This document shows positions 25,698 to 33,325 of a stretch of DNA of 57,626 bases, in pieces. The stretch covers positions 1 to 57,626 of the forward strand of contig NZ_JAHCST010000058.1 of the NCBI RefSeq assembly GCF_018476525.1, read 5' to 3'. The notes beneath the pieces are model-generated. The model was not told where the DNA came from. It did not search any database and was given only the letters and a program-made list of their open reading frames with translations. Position 1 is the stretch's first letter; every line of letters starts with the position of its first letter. Both the position numbers and the translations under genes were made by a program. Source of the stretch: Acrocarpospora catenulata. GTDB lineage: Bacteria; Actinomycetota; Actinomycetes; Streptosporangiales; Streptosporangiaceae.

Positions 25698-26414
25698 ATG
25701 CGGCTGATCGTCCGAATGCTCCTCGCCGTCGTGTGTACCACCGGCCTGTTAGCGTCCTCTGCCACCACTGCCCAGGCTGTCAAGCCCAAGCCCTACTGCG
25801 TGAAGTACAAGTGCATCGCGCTGACCTTCGACGACGGGCCCTGGCCGTACACGCCGGAGTTGCTGGACACGCTGAAGAAGTACAAGGCGAAGGCGACCTT
25901 CTTCGTGCTCGGCCGGAAGGTGGCCAACCGGCCGGAGATGATGCAGCGCATGGTGAAGGAGGGGCACGAGGTCGGCAACCACACCTGGGACCACCCGAGC
26001 CTGACCGAGCTCTCCGACGAGGACATCGTCGCGGAGATCACCAGCACCCAGGAAGTGATCTACGAGACCATCGGCAGGTACCCGACCATGATGCGTCCGC
26101 CGAACGGCGCGACCAACGAGCGGGTCGGGGAGCGGATGGCCGAGCTGGGGCTGCCGCAGATCCTCTGGACCGGCTCCACGCTGGACTGGCAGGCCAGGAA
26201 CCAGAAGATCATCAAGCAGCGCACGCTCAAGCTGGCCAAGCGGAACGGCGTCATCCTGCTCCACGACATCGTGCCGGAGACGGTCAAGGCCATGCCGGCG
26301 GTGCTGAAGACCCTCAAGGCCAAGGGCTACAAGTTCGTCACCGTCTCCACCCTGCTGGGCGACAGGAAGCTGGCCGCGGGCGAGATCTGGCCGCCCCGGC
26401 CCAAGAAGAAGTAG
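25698..26414 (+). CDS. Secreted polysaccharide deacetylase (NodB domain, CE4)
   Basis: A 238-aa exported protein: signal peptide at 1-27 ending AQA, then the CE4 fold. Motif 1 TFDDGPWP lies near 44, motif 2 HEVGNHTWDHPSL (metal His residues) near 94, motif 3 RPPNGATN near 133, motif 4 with ILWTGSTLDW near 154, and the final LLHD near 186. CE4 enzymes remove acetyl groups from peptidoglycan GlcNAc/MurNAc, chitin or xylan. Motif 3 here has RPPNGA rather than RPPYG, a change near the substrate arginine. The basic C-terminal tail PRPKKK may bind the wall. Confidence 0.9.
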   Translation: MRLIVRMLLAVVCTTGLLASSATTAQAVKPKPYCVKYKCIALTFDDGPWPYTPELLDTLKKYKAKATFFVLGRKVANRPEMMQRMVKEGHEVGNHTWDHPSLTELSDEDIVAEITSTQEVIYETIGRYPTMMRPPNGATNERVGERMAELGLPQILWTGSTLDWQARNQKIIKQRTLKLAKRNGVILLHDIVPETVKAMPAVLKTLKAKGYKFVTVSTLLGDRKLAAGEIWPPRPKKK

Positions 26415-26438
26415 CGGCTTTCCGGCTTTTCCGGCTTA

Positions 26439-27554
26439 TCAGGCTTTTCCGGCGTCGGCCCGCAGCGAGCGGGCCAGCGCCGTCTTCAGCCGGGGCCCCA
26501 GCGGCACCTCCACCAGCCGGTACACCAGGTACGCCACACCCAGCACGGCCAGCACCACCACCGGCAGCGTCACCCGGTTGCCCAGCACCGGGTGGAGCCA
26601 CTGGATGAGCAGGAACCCGATGTGGTGGTGGAACAGGTAGAGCGGGTACGTCAGCGCCCCCAGCACGGTGAACCACCGCCAGTCCAGGCCGTCCAGCCGG
26701 CCCACCGCGACCAGGCACATGACCAGGAAGATCAGCGAGATCACCCCGACCACCAGGGCCGACCCGGTGGCCTCGCCGAACCGCTCCAGCGCGGCCGGGT
26801 GTTCGCCCAGCAGCTGCACCAGAGCGAGCACCCAGGCCACCGCCACGAACAGCCACGGCAGCAGCGAGCCGCCGAACCGGTAGATCAGGAAGAGCGCCAT
26901 CCCCGCGATGAAGTACGGCGCGCTGAACTGCACCAGCACCACCTTGAGGAAGCTCACGTCCAGCCGCTCGGCGACCAGCAGCAGGAACACCCACCCCGCC
27001 AGGAAGCCCAGGCAGCGCCGGTAGGTGATGCCGATCGCGGCGAAGCAGCCGACCAGCACGTAGAACACCAGCTCCTGCCAGAGCGTCCAGTAGACCACCT
27101 CCAGGTCGCGCACCCGCAGGCCGTGCTGGAGCATGGTCAGGTTGGCCAGCAGCTCCGACAGGGTGGGCCGGTGGTCGGTGATCAGCCCCGCCAGCGCCAA
27201 CACACCGAGCACGATCACGCTCGCCCAGTACGCCGGGTAGAGACGGGCGATCCGGGAGGCGGCGAACTCGCCCGTGCTCCTTCCCCAGGCGCTCATCAGG
27301 ATCACGAACCCACTGATCATGAAGAACAGACGCACCCCGTACACACCGAACATGGTCACCGCGCTGAGCGCGGGAAAGGCGTTCGGCGTACCCCACGCAC
27401 GGGTCTCCCCGAAGTGAAAGAGCACCACCCCAAGCGCCGCCACGAAACGCAGCAGATCCAGGACACGTAACCGTGACCGAACGGGGGGTTCAACGGCGGC
27501 GGGTTCCGCCAAGGCCTCCGGAGACGGGGGCACCGAGGTCAGCACGAAGGGCAA
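26439..27554 (-). CDS. Acyltransferase 3 family membrane protein
   Basis: A 371-aa integral membrane O-acyltransferase of the OafA/NolL type, with about ten helices. The N-terminus has the conserved RVLDLLRFVAALGVVLFHFGE (catalytic His near 47) and RLFFMISGFVILMS near 75. The RIARLYPAYWASV motif follows near 102. Such enzymes acylate surface sugars or antibiotics using acyl-CoA. The TTG at 27554 has AGGA upstream; an internal GTG at 27545 is possible. It ends close to the deacetylase gene in convergent orientation. Confidence 0.85.
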   Translation of the reverse strand: MPFVLTSVPPSPEALAEPAAVEPPVRSRLRVLDLLRFVAALGVVLFHFGETRAWGTPNAFPALSAVTMFGVYGVRLFFMISGFVILMSAWGRSTGEFAASRIARLYPAYWASVIVLGVLALAGLITDHRPTLSELLANLTMLQHGLRVRDLEVVYWTLWQELVFYVLVGCFAAIGITYRRCLGFLAGWVFLLLVAERLDVSFLKVVLVQFSAPYFIAGMALFLIYRFGGSLLPWLFVAVAWVLALVQLLGEHPAALERFGEATGSALVVGVISLIFLVMCLVAVGRLDGLDWRWFTVLGALTYPLYLFHHHIGFLLIQWLHPVLGNRVTLPVVVLAVLGVAYLVYRLVEVPLGPRLKTALARSLRADAGKA

Positions 27555-27584
27555 TATATCCTGAGAAAAGCCTGGGAGATCACG

Positions 27585-27702
27585 TTACGTGTGATTCGTC
27601 CATGGTGCCCAGGATGCAGTTGATGGGCTCGCGGCCCAAGGCCCATTTCTTCGAAGTTCTACCTGGACGAATGCACGGTCAGCAAGCGGGTCCGGCGCAC
27701 GA
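27585..27702. other. Mosaic stretch with a PIN-like toxin fragment
   Basis: No intact gene is seen. The minus strand has a short frame ending KKWALGREPINCILGTMDES, possibly the C-terminus of a lost gene. The plus strand enters a PIN-like fragment at 27654. Confidence 0.4.
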
Positions 27703-27764
27703 TCACCGAGCTCGGCTATGCCGTTCACACGTCGGCCGAACTCTACGGCGGACGGGAGCAAGCG
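27654..27764 (+). pseudogene. N-terminal fragment of a PIN-like toxin
   Basis: KFYLDECTVSKRVRRTITELG, then YAVHTSAELYGGREQA, reads as the first 37 residues of the same toxin family as the gene at 11.4-11.8 kb (FFIDRSLGRVAIPKMLRDAGWD). It has no start codon with ribosome site and is cut off directly at the toxin fragment of the AbiE remnant on the other strand. Confidence 0.55.
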
Positions 27765-28386
27765 AGCGGAGCACGTACTCGACCATGACTTCGTCGGTGG
27801 ACCTGCCCTCGCGTCGCGCCAGGCCACGCAGGTCGTTCCATACCTGTCCGAGGACAGCGGTGCGTGGCGGGTTGGGCATCAGGCCAACACCGCCTCGCGC
27901 CAAGTCCTTTCCGATCACATGGCGATGTCGCATCGCGTCGACCACGCTCCGGGGCGCGTTGTAGACGGGAACGTTCTCTCCGGGGGCGACGGGGAAGTCC
28001 TCGCGGCCGAGGTCGAACGTGTCGGCGGCGTACTGGGACACCACAACAGGCGGATAGGGAAACGACGGGCGATGACTGCCGCGTGCCACAGCGATGTGCA
28101 CAGCCGAAGGTATGCCGTCGATGAGTTCGTGAAGAGCAAGAGCGGATTCTCCGCAGACGATCGCGCGCGGCACACGCGTACACACAGCAAGCAGATCAAG
28201 ATGCGCGGTCTCCGGAGCGCTCGCTTGGCGATAGACCCCTCGCGACAGCTCGTCAAGCTTCCCTTCCGATACCAGAAGAGCAAGGTCGCGGGACGGGATG
28301 CCAGCACGACGTGCTTGAGCAGAGGTAAAGGTGGACGGCAAGGCCACCAACCGTGCTTCGAACGCCCGACCTTCCCTCGCCCCCAT
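27703..28386 (-). pseudogene. AbiEi antitoxin copy B, fused by deletion to the start of the AbiEii toxin
   Basis: Residues 1-156 are almost identical to copy A (7.1 kb) up to HVIGKDLA. A deletion then joins antitoxin codons in a new frame to the end of the antitoxin gene and the first part of the toxin: MPNPPRTAVLGQVWNDLRGLA, then DEVMVEYVL, the typical N-terminus of AbiEii. After about 30 toxin residues homology ends at the PIN-like fragment. The result is a 227-aa hybrid with an intact winged helix but without the toxin-neutralising domain. It could still bind its operator. The start is leaderless within that operator. Confidence 0.75.
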
Positions 28387-28434
28387 GTATCAAACTCTAC
28401 CCATCAACCTGGCGAGGGGCAGAGTTCGATACAT
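28385..28434. promoter_or_regulatory. Inverted-repeat operator and promoter of abiEi copy B
   Basis: ATGTATCAAACTCT (28385-28398) and AGAGTTCGATACAT (28421-28434) repeat the copy A operator, with 22 bp between the half-sites. The minus-strand TAGAGT box (28394-28399) ends 7 nt before the ATG. Upstream homology with copy A continues about 15 bases beyond the left half-site. Confidence 0.7.
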
Positions 28435-28624
28435 CTCGATACGCTGTCGGAGACAGTGGAAACTCGACGCGGCTCACTCTCTGGGCAAACCACGCGGCCG
28501 ATCCCCAGTCCAGTTCCTACTGACCCATAAGTCCGGCAGCCAGGCTGTTGGCCTCACTTCGCCACTCTCCCTCGCCGCCAGGCACGCCGACCTGATCCGG
28601 TGCAGCTTTACGAATGCGGCAGCC
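28435..28624. other. Spacer between AbiE copy B and the DUF1707 gene
   Basis: No gene recognised. Short open frames on both strands lack ribosome sites and family signals. Confidence 0.4.
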
Positions 28625-29419
28625 TTATCCCTTGAAGGAGGCATAGCACTCGTGCTCTGGATCATTGGCTGAAGATGACTCGGCCACGATCTCCCCATTC
28701 ACCTTTATGGTACAGGTTAGGGGTGCAGGGCTCATTTGGGAATTATCTCCATTCTGGGCATATACCTCCAGGTCGTAAGGCGGCTTTGCGTAATCCGAAG
28801 CCACCCGGTACGGAAGTCGCACCGCATTCCCGGTTCTTTTGTCACCGTCGATGACCGCATACATTTCATCTACTGTGGCCGACGGATCCTTGCTCGCGAT
28901 CTCCACTTCTACCTGATCGTAAGTGATCTTCGGAGCTTCTATCGTAGGTTTCTTTTTTGCGGCGTCACTCAGGGAAGCGCTTATGATTCCAATCACGAGG
29001 ATCGTGACGAAGGATACGACAATAGAGCGTGTCGTAAAGTCCCAACTGGACCATGTGCTGCGCTTCTGTGAAGCGTTCACCGGATCCTGGTAAGCGGTGT
29101 ACGAGTTGGGAGTGTATGAGCCACCAAATGTTGGTGCCGTATAGCCCGGAGGCGAGTATGAAGTCGAGGCCGAGGTTGGCCGGCGCGCTTTATACGATTC
29201 TTGGAACGTCCCATCGGCCGAAGGAGCCTGAAGCGACATGCCGGGAATCGGCGGTAAATCAGCAAGCAGTTCCTGGACGTCATCCCATGTTACGGCCGAT
29301 TGCGCTGCCGCCACCCGAGTGGATAACTCCTGCTCGTTCAGTCGACCTACGGCGAAATGTTCGCGCAGGATGACGCAGGCTCTGTCGCGATCAACGTCGG
29401 AAACGCGTATGCGAGACAT
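28625..29419 (-). CDS. DUF1707 membrane protein with extracytoplasmic domain
   Basis: A 264-aa protein. Residues 1-55 are a DUF1707 domain (RVSDVDRDRACVILREHFAVGRLNEQELSTRV, then DVQELLADLP), common at the N-terminus of actinobacterial membrane proteins. Residues 65-125 are a Ser/Thr/Tyr/Pro-rich linker and 132-153 one transmembrane helix. The outer part (about 160-264) ends with PYDLEVYAQNGDN, then LTCTIKVNGEIVAESS and two Cys, a small beta domain reminiscent of MmpS-type proteins. AGGAGG lies 8 nt before the ATG. Base composition is clearly less GC-rich than the flanking housekeeping genes. Function unknown. Confidence 0.75.
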   Translation of the reverse strand: MSRIRVSDVDRDRACVILREHFAVGRLNEQELSTRVAAAQSAVTWDDVQELLADLPPIPGMSLQAPSADGTFQESYKARRPTSASTSYSPPGYTAPTFGGSYTPNSYTAYQDPVNASQKRSTWSSWDFTTRSIVVSFVTILVIGIISASLSDAAKKKPTIEAPKITYDQVEVEIASKDPSATVDEMYAVIDGDKRTGNAVRLPYRVASDYAKPPYDLEVYAQNGDNSQMSPAPLTCTIKVNGEIVAESSSANDPEHECYASFKG

Positions 29420-29524
29420 CTCTGATACCTCCTGCGCAGGATGATGGATGCGGGGCGCATACTACCGCAATATGGGAGTTTTGTTCGGCTCTTACCGAAT
29501 CTGCACAGTAGGCGATCTTGGATG

Positions 29525-29550
29525 GTCCCACCCGAACCCGGGCGGGACCA
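29525..29550 (-). terminator. Hairpin after the tendamistat-like gene
   Basis: On the minus strand GGTCCCGCCCG pairs with CGGGTGGGACC (11 bp, one wobble pair) over a 4-nt loop, 23 bases after the stop at 29574. Confidence 0.6.
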
Positions 29551-29573
29551 GACATACGTCGCAATCGGTTGGA

Positions 29574-29879
29574 TTAGCACGCTTTCAGGCCGCGTACATA
29601 CCCCCATATCGGAACCGCGATGCGACCGGTGACCGATGAGTGGCCGAGAATGACATGGCACCGTCCGTCATCCTCGCCGACGACGTCGACCTGACGCCTG
29701 ACCGGATAGCCATTGCACTGGCGAATCGTGTAGTTGTAGTAAAGGTAGAGCGGACTTCCGTGCGCGGTGAATCGGCCGCTCAATCCGCACGGAGCCGCCT
29801 GCGCCGAGGTAGTGGCCACCGCGTTGAGCTGCAGAGCCAGGGTCAGGATGAGACCGATCCGAGGCAGTCGTCTGTTCAA
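29574..29879 (-). CDS. Small secreted tendamistat-like (alpha-amylase inhibitor fold) protein
   Basis: A TTG at 29879 has GGGGAG 7 nt upstream; an ATG at 29912 would add 11 residues before the signal peptide. The 101-aa precursor has a signal peptide (RLPRIGLILTLALQLNAVATT, cleavage near AQA-A). The mature part has four Cys. The block VDVVGEDDGRC, and the spacing between the second and third Cys (19) and third and fourth (27), closely follow tendamistat (VKVVYEDD motif, spacings 18 and 28). The WRY inhibitory triplet is not present; YLYYNY stands there. It may inhibit another hydrolase or act on competitors. The family call is from memory of the tendamistat sequence. Confidence 0.55.
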   Translation of the reverse strand: MNRRLPRIGLILTLALQLNAVATTSAQAAPCGLSGRFTAHGSPLYLYYNYTIRQCNGYPVRRQVDVVGEDDGRCHVILGHSSVTGRIAVPIWGYVRGLKAC

Positions 29880-29966
29880 TGAGATGCTCCCCTGCTTCGC
29901 CTCGACCACCATTTGGCGAGGTCGTGGTAGTCATGGTCCGTCTCGAGGGACGCCGAAAGAACAGAT

Positions 29967-29999
29967 GTCGGTCCGAGTCGGACCGAGTCGGACCGGACC
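29967..29999. repeat. Short tandem repeat upstream of the 217-aa gene
   Basis: Three consecutive copies of a TCGGWCCGAG-like 10-mer (GTCGGTCCGAG, TCGGACCGAG, TCGGACCGG). The position 35-65 bases before the next start codon suggests a regulatory role. Confidence 0.5.
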
Positions 30000-30032
30000 A
30001 TGAGTGCCAGGGCTTGAGCCATACTTTCGGGT

Positions 30033-30686
30033 ATGACCGACGCTTATTCCTCCGATCCGAGCGGCATCGACCCGGTGGAGAGGCTGTGGACAGAGGTAAT
30101 CCGCGTGTGGGAGCTACGCGGAAGGCCGCACTTCAGCGAGATAGAGCAGTGGAGCATAAACACCAAGCAGAGCCACCGCTTGTCGCGTGGCACCTTGAGT
30201 GACTGGTTCCAACATCGCCGGATGCCCAAAGACGGCTGGTCGAAGTTTTGTTTGCTTCTGCTGTTCTTGGATGTCGACACGGAGCAGTGGCGTAAGGATC
30301 TGTGGCTGCCGGCCGAACGCTTCGTCGCCGGCCGCAATGGCCGAGGCCGAGCGCAGTCGCCAGCTCCGTCCAGCGTGGATTCCCCAAATGCGCTGCCTGC
30401 CGGACCAACCGACGGTGGGCCTTCCGAATCCCCTTCCCGAGTTTTCACCAGAGTGCGGGTCGTCACCGCCCCCGTCTTCACCACTCCGGATGAGAGCGGT
30501 CATCCCCTGAAACACAAGTACCAGGGCGACAGGATCGAGTTGGTTTCCGGAATCGAGCCCCGCGCCGATGGCACAACGACGTACTGGGCGGTCCGCACAC
30601 CCCGCGAGCGGGCCGGCATCGCTTGGATGCGAGCCGCCGACCTCGACGACCCGGATGACTTCCAGAGTTCGCGACCCACGCGGTAG
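30033..30686 (+). CDS. HTH-like and SH3-like domain protein, 217 aa
   Basis: Residues 1-90 are helical (GIDPVERLWTEVIRVWELRG, LSRGTLSDWFQHRRMPKDGW, TEQWRKDLW) and resemble actinobacterial XRE-type HTH modules that detect small-protein or DNA partners. Residues about 95-140 are a Pro/Ser-rich linker. Residues 145-205 (RVVTAPVFTTPDESGHPLKHKYQGDRIELV, then GIAWMRAADL) follow a bacterial SH3-like fold. No signal peptide or membrane helix is seen. A TACTTT box (30022-30027) ends 5 nt before the ATG. Composition and neighbours mark it as accessory. No function can be assigned. Confidence 0.6.
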   Translation: MTDAYSSDPSGIDPVERLWTEVIRVWELRGRPHFSEIEQWSINTKQSHRLSRGTLSDWFQHRRMPKDGWSKFCLLLLFLDVDTEQWRKDLWLPAERFVAGRNGRGRAQSPAPSSVDSPNALPAGPTDGGPSESPSRVFTRVRVVTAPVFTTPDESGHPLKHKYQGDRIELVSGIEPRADGTTTYWAVRTPRERAGIAWMRAADLDDPDDFQSSRPTR

Positions 30687-30779
30687 GCGAAGAATGGCGA
30701 CGCGAAGAGCGCTGAACGCTTGGCCCGAGCCTCATCGAATACGGGCAGGGCCGCAGTGCGCAATGCGGATCTGAGGGGG

Positions 30780-31060
30780 CAGGGGCATGCCTCATGCGCG
30801 TCCAGTACCCGGCGTAGGCGGCGGCGTAGCTGGTGACCACCTCGGCGGGCAGTTCTTCCCATGCGGGCACTCCGATGAGGGCTTTCTCCGCAGCGCGGGG
30901 TTCGCGCGCGGCCATGATCATGTGGGGGATCCACCACATCCTGCCAGGGTGCCCCGATCGGTACATCCGGGGAGTCCGCGACAGGTCGGGGTGCCGACCC
31001 GGGACGTCGTCGAAGACGAGCCACCAGATGGCGATAGGGGAAACTGAGGGAAGGCGTTCC
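30780..31060 (-). pseudogene. Fragment of an unknown gene
   Basis: The minus strand has an open stretch that looks protein-like: AIWWLVFDDVPGRHPDLSRT, RMYRSGHPGRMWWIPHMIMA, then EKALIGVPAWEELPAEVVTS and YAAAYAGYWTRM. Tryptophan-rich, ordered composition and even codon use set it apart from shadow frames. No start codon with ribosome site is found, and past position 30780 it runs antisense into the 217-aa gene with no family sense. It is probably a remnant cut at both ends. Confidence 0.35.
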
Positions 31061-31078
31061 CCTCCCAGGTGCCTGTCG

Positions 31079-32296
31079 TCAAGCGGATAGGGCGGCGCGG
31101 GAGTGGAGAAAGCGGCGCTCGGCGGTGTTGTTGGTGAGGGTGGCGGCTCGTTCGTAGGCCGCTGCGGCGTCTTCGGTGCGGCCGAGGCGGCGGAGTAGGT
31201 CGCCGCGTACCGCGTGGAGCAGGTGATGGCGGTCGAGGGCGTCGAGGGCTTCCACGAGCGGCAGGGCGGCGGCCGGGCCGTGTACCTCGGCCAGTGCGAC
31301 CGCGCGGTGCAGGGTGACGACGGGGGTGGGGGTCAGGGCGGCCAGGTGGTCGTACAGGGCGAGAATCTGGCGCCAGTCGGTGTCGGCGGCCGTGGTGGCG
31401 TCGCTGTGTACGGCGTTGATGGCCGCCTGCAATTGGTAGGGGCCCGGCTGATCGCGGCGCAGGCACCGCCTGAGCAGATCCTGGCCCTCTGCGATCAGCT
31501 TCTGGTCCCAGAGCGTGCGGTCCTGTTCGGCGAGGCGGACGAGGCCGCCGCCGGGGTCCGTGCGGGCCGGTCGTCGCGACTCGATCAGCAGCATCAGTGC
31601 GAGCAGGCCGAGCACCTCCGGCTCATCGGGCATCAGTGCCGCGAGCAGACGGCCGAGCCGTACGGCCTCGGCGCTCAGGTCGTCGCGGGCGAGTTCGTCA
31701 CCGGAGCTCGCGGTGTAGCCCTCGTTGAAGATCAGATAGACGACGGCGAGGACCGCGCGGAGGCGGTCGGGAAGGTCGGCGTCGCGGGGCACGCGGTACG
31801 GGATGCCGGCGTCGCGGATCTTGCCCTTGGCCCGGACGAGTCGCTGGGCCATGGTCGGCTCGGGCACGAGGAACGCGCGCGCGATCTCCGCGGTGGTGAG
31901 CCCGCCGAGCAGCCGGAGCGTGAGCGCGACGCGGGTGGCGGGCGCGAGCGCGGGATGGCAGCAGATGAAGATCAGGCGGAGCCGGTCGTCGCGCACCGGA
32001 CCTTCCTGCCCGGGATCGGGAGCGTCGTCGGACGCCCGCAACAACAGCGCCTCGGCGTGCCGGTCGGCCCGCGTCGACTCGCGGCGCAGCCGGTCGATCG
32101 CCCGGTTGCGGGCGGTGGTGATGATCCAGCCGGCCGGGCTGGGCGGCACCCCGTCGACCGGCCAGCGCCGCACGGCCGTGGCGAACGCGTCCTGGACCGC
32201 GTCCTCGGCGACGTCGATGTCACCGAAGACGCGGACGAGGACGGCGACCGCGCGGCCGTACTCCTTACGGAAGACGCGCTCGACATCGGCGCTCAT
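31079..32296 (-). CDS. ECF42-type RNA polymerase sigma factor with TPR-like C-terminus
   Basis: A 405-aa sigma factor. Region 2 ([31 protein letters not shown]) and region 4 ([36 protein letters not shown], about 120-155) are at the N-terminus. The long extension typical of this group follows: [18 protein letters not shown] near 185 and TPR-like helices to the end. ECF42 factors have no anti-sigma factor; the extension controls activity. The gene overlaps the stop of the upstream DGPF-domain gene by ATGA, the diagnostic partner, so they are translationally coupled. Confidence 0.92.
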   Translation of the reverse strand: MSADVERVFRKEYGRAVAVLVRVFGDIDVAEDAVQDAFATAVRRWPVDGVPPSPAGWIITTARNRAIDRLRRESTRADRHAEALLLRASDDAPDPGQEGPVRDDRLRLIFICCHPALAPATRVALTLRLLGGLTTAEIARAFLVPEPTMAQRLVRAKGKIRDAGIPYRVPRDADLPDRLRAVLAVVYLIFNEGYTASSGDELARDDLSAEAVRLGRLLAALMPDEPEVLGLLALMLLIESRRPARTDPGGGLVRLAEQDRTLWDQKLIAEGQDLLRRCLRRDQPGPYQLQAAINAVHSDATTAADTDWRQILALYDHLAALTPTPVVTLHRAVALAEVHGPAAALPLVEALDALDRHHLLHAVRGDLLRRLGRTEDAAAAYERAATLTNNTAERRFLHSRAALSA

Positions 32297-32631
32297 GCGA
32301 TGGGCCGCACCTCGACCGGCAGCGTGGCGGCGCGGGCCATCCTGGCGGCCCACGCCAAGGCGGCGTCGAGGTCGGGCGCGTTGATGACGGTGAAGCCGCC
32401 GAGGTGCTCTTTGCCCTCGGTGAAGGGGCCGTCGGTGAGCAGTGCTTCGCCGTCGCGGTCGCGGACGACCGTCGCGGTGCCGGCCGGGTGGAGGCCGACG
32501 GAGAAGACCCAGGTGCCGGCGGCCCGCATCTCTTCGGCCAGGGCGCCGAGATCGGCCATGATCGGGGCGAGGACTTCCGGCGGAGGTGGGTCGCCGTCGG
32601 GCTGGTAGACGCTGAGCAGGTACTGCCTCAT
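32293..32631 (-). CDS. YCII-related DGPF-domain protein
   Basis: A 112-aa ferredoxin-like protein with [13 protein letters not shown] at the N-terminus and [20 protein letters not shown] near 65, the DGPF motif, then [12 protein letters not shown] proteins are almost always encoded next to ECF42 sigma factors and are thought to be their target or sensing partner. It is the first gene of the two-gene operon and overlaps the sigma factor by four bases. Confidence 0.9.
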   Translation of the reverse strand: MRQYLLSVYQPDGDPPPPEVLAPIMADLGALAEEMRAAGTWVFSVGLHPAGTATVVRDRDGEALLTDGPFTEGKEHLGGFTVINAPDLDAALAWAARMARAATLPVEVRPIA

Positions 32632-32645
32632 GCCACACGATTCTC

Positions 32646-33236
32646 TCAGGCGGCCGGGCGGTAGGTGGCGATGATCACGCCGGTCGTCGTCGGTACGGCC
32701 CCGACCAGCTCGAACGTGCCGTATCCGGGCTTGCCCTCGGCGAACAGCTTCGTCCCCGTCCCCAGCGTGAGCGGGTGGATGGACACCGTGAAGACGTCGA
32801 CCAGGCCGGCCGTGGCCAGCGACCGCACGAGCTCGCCGCTGCCGAGCACGACCAGATCGCCCTCGACGTCGCGCTTCAACGCGGCCACGGCCTGCGTCGC
32901 CTCGCCCTTCAGCAGGGACGAGTTCTGCCAGGGCAGGGGCTCGGACAGGCGCCGCGAGGCGACGTACTTGTGCTTGCGGTTGAGCACCTCGGTGTACGGG
33001 TTCCCATCGGTCTGCTTCGACCAGAAACCGTGGAACTGCTCATACGTGCGCCGGCCGAACAGCATCGCGCCGTCCTCGCCCATCCCCTTGCCCATCGTCT
33101 CGGCCATGACGCGGTCGGCGTACGGGTGGGCCCAGCCGCCGTACGGGAAGTCACCCCGGGTGTCCTCATCGGTCCCGCCGGGTGCCTGCATGACCCCGTC
33201 GAGCGTCACGCTCTCAACCACCACGAGCTTGCCCAT
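32646..33236 (-). CDS. Dihydrofolate reductase-like (RibD C-terminal) protein
   Basis: A 196-aa NADPH-binding reductase-fold protein: [19 protein letters not shown] at 3-21, [15 protein letters not shown] near 60, and [34 protein letters not shown] near 130. These proteins are common and mostly uncharacterised reductases, sometimes regulated by ECF sigma factors. The ATG at 33236 has GAGGAG upstream. It lies 14 bases upstream of the DGPF gene on the same strand and may share its transcript, which suggests it is part of the ECF42 stress response. Confidence 0.85.
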   Translation of the reverse strand: MGKLVVVESVTLDGVMQAPGGTDEDTRGDFPYGGWAHPYADRVMAETMGKGMGEDGAMLFGRRTYEQFHGFWSKQTDGNPYTEVLNRKHKYVASRRLSEPLPWQNSSLLKGEATQAVAALKRDVEGDLVVLGSGELVRSLATAGLVDVFTVSIHPLTLGTGTKLFAEGKPGYGTFELVGAVPTTTGVIIATYRPAA

Positions 33237-33325
33237 CGCGTTCTCCTCGCGTGCGGGGCCAGCCCGTCGCCGGCCCGTCACCAGCTACACGAACGGCCCG
33301 CCCCCGGATCGACAACGCGTGGAAT

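Noticed and set aside
26415-26455. Repeated CTTTTCCGGC units between deacetylase and acyltransferase genes
   Set aside because: Four short units in a 40-base convergent gap; no stem of note and too short to call a functional repeat.
27743-28183. Long frames on both strands over AbiE copy B
   Set aside because: They are frame shadows of the conserved antitoxin sequence, as the matching shadow frames also occur at copy A.
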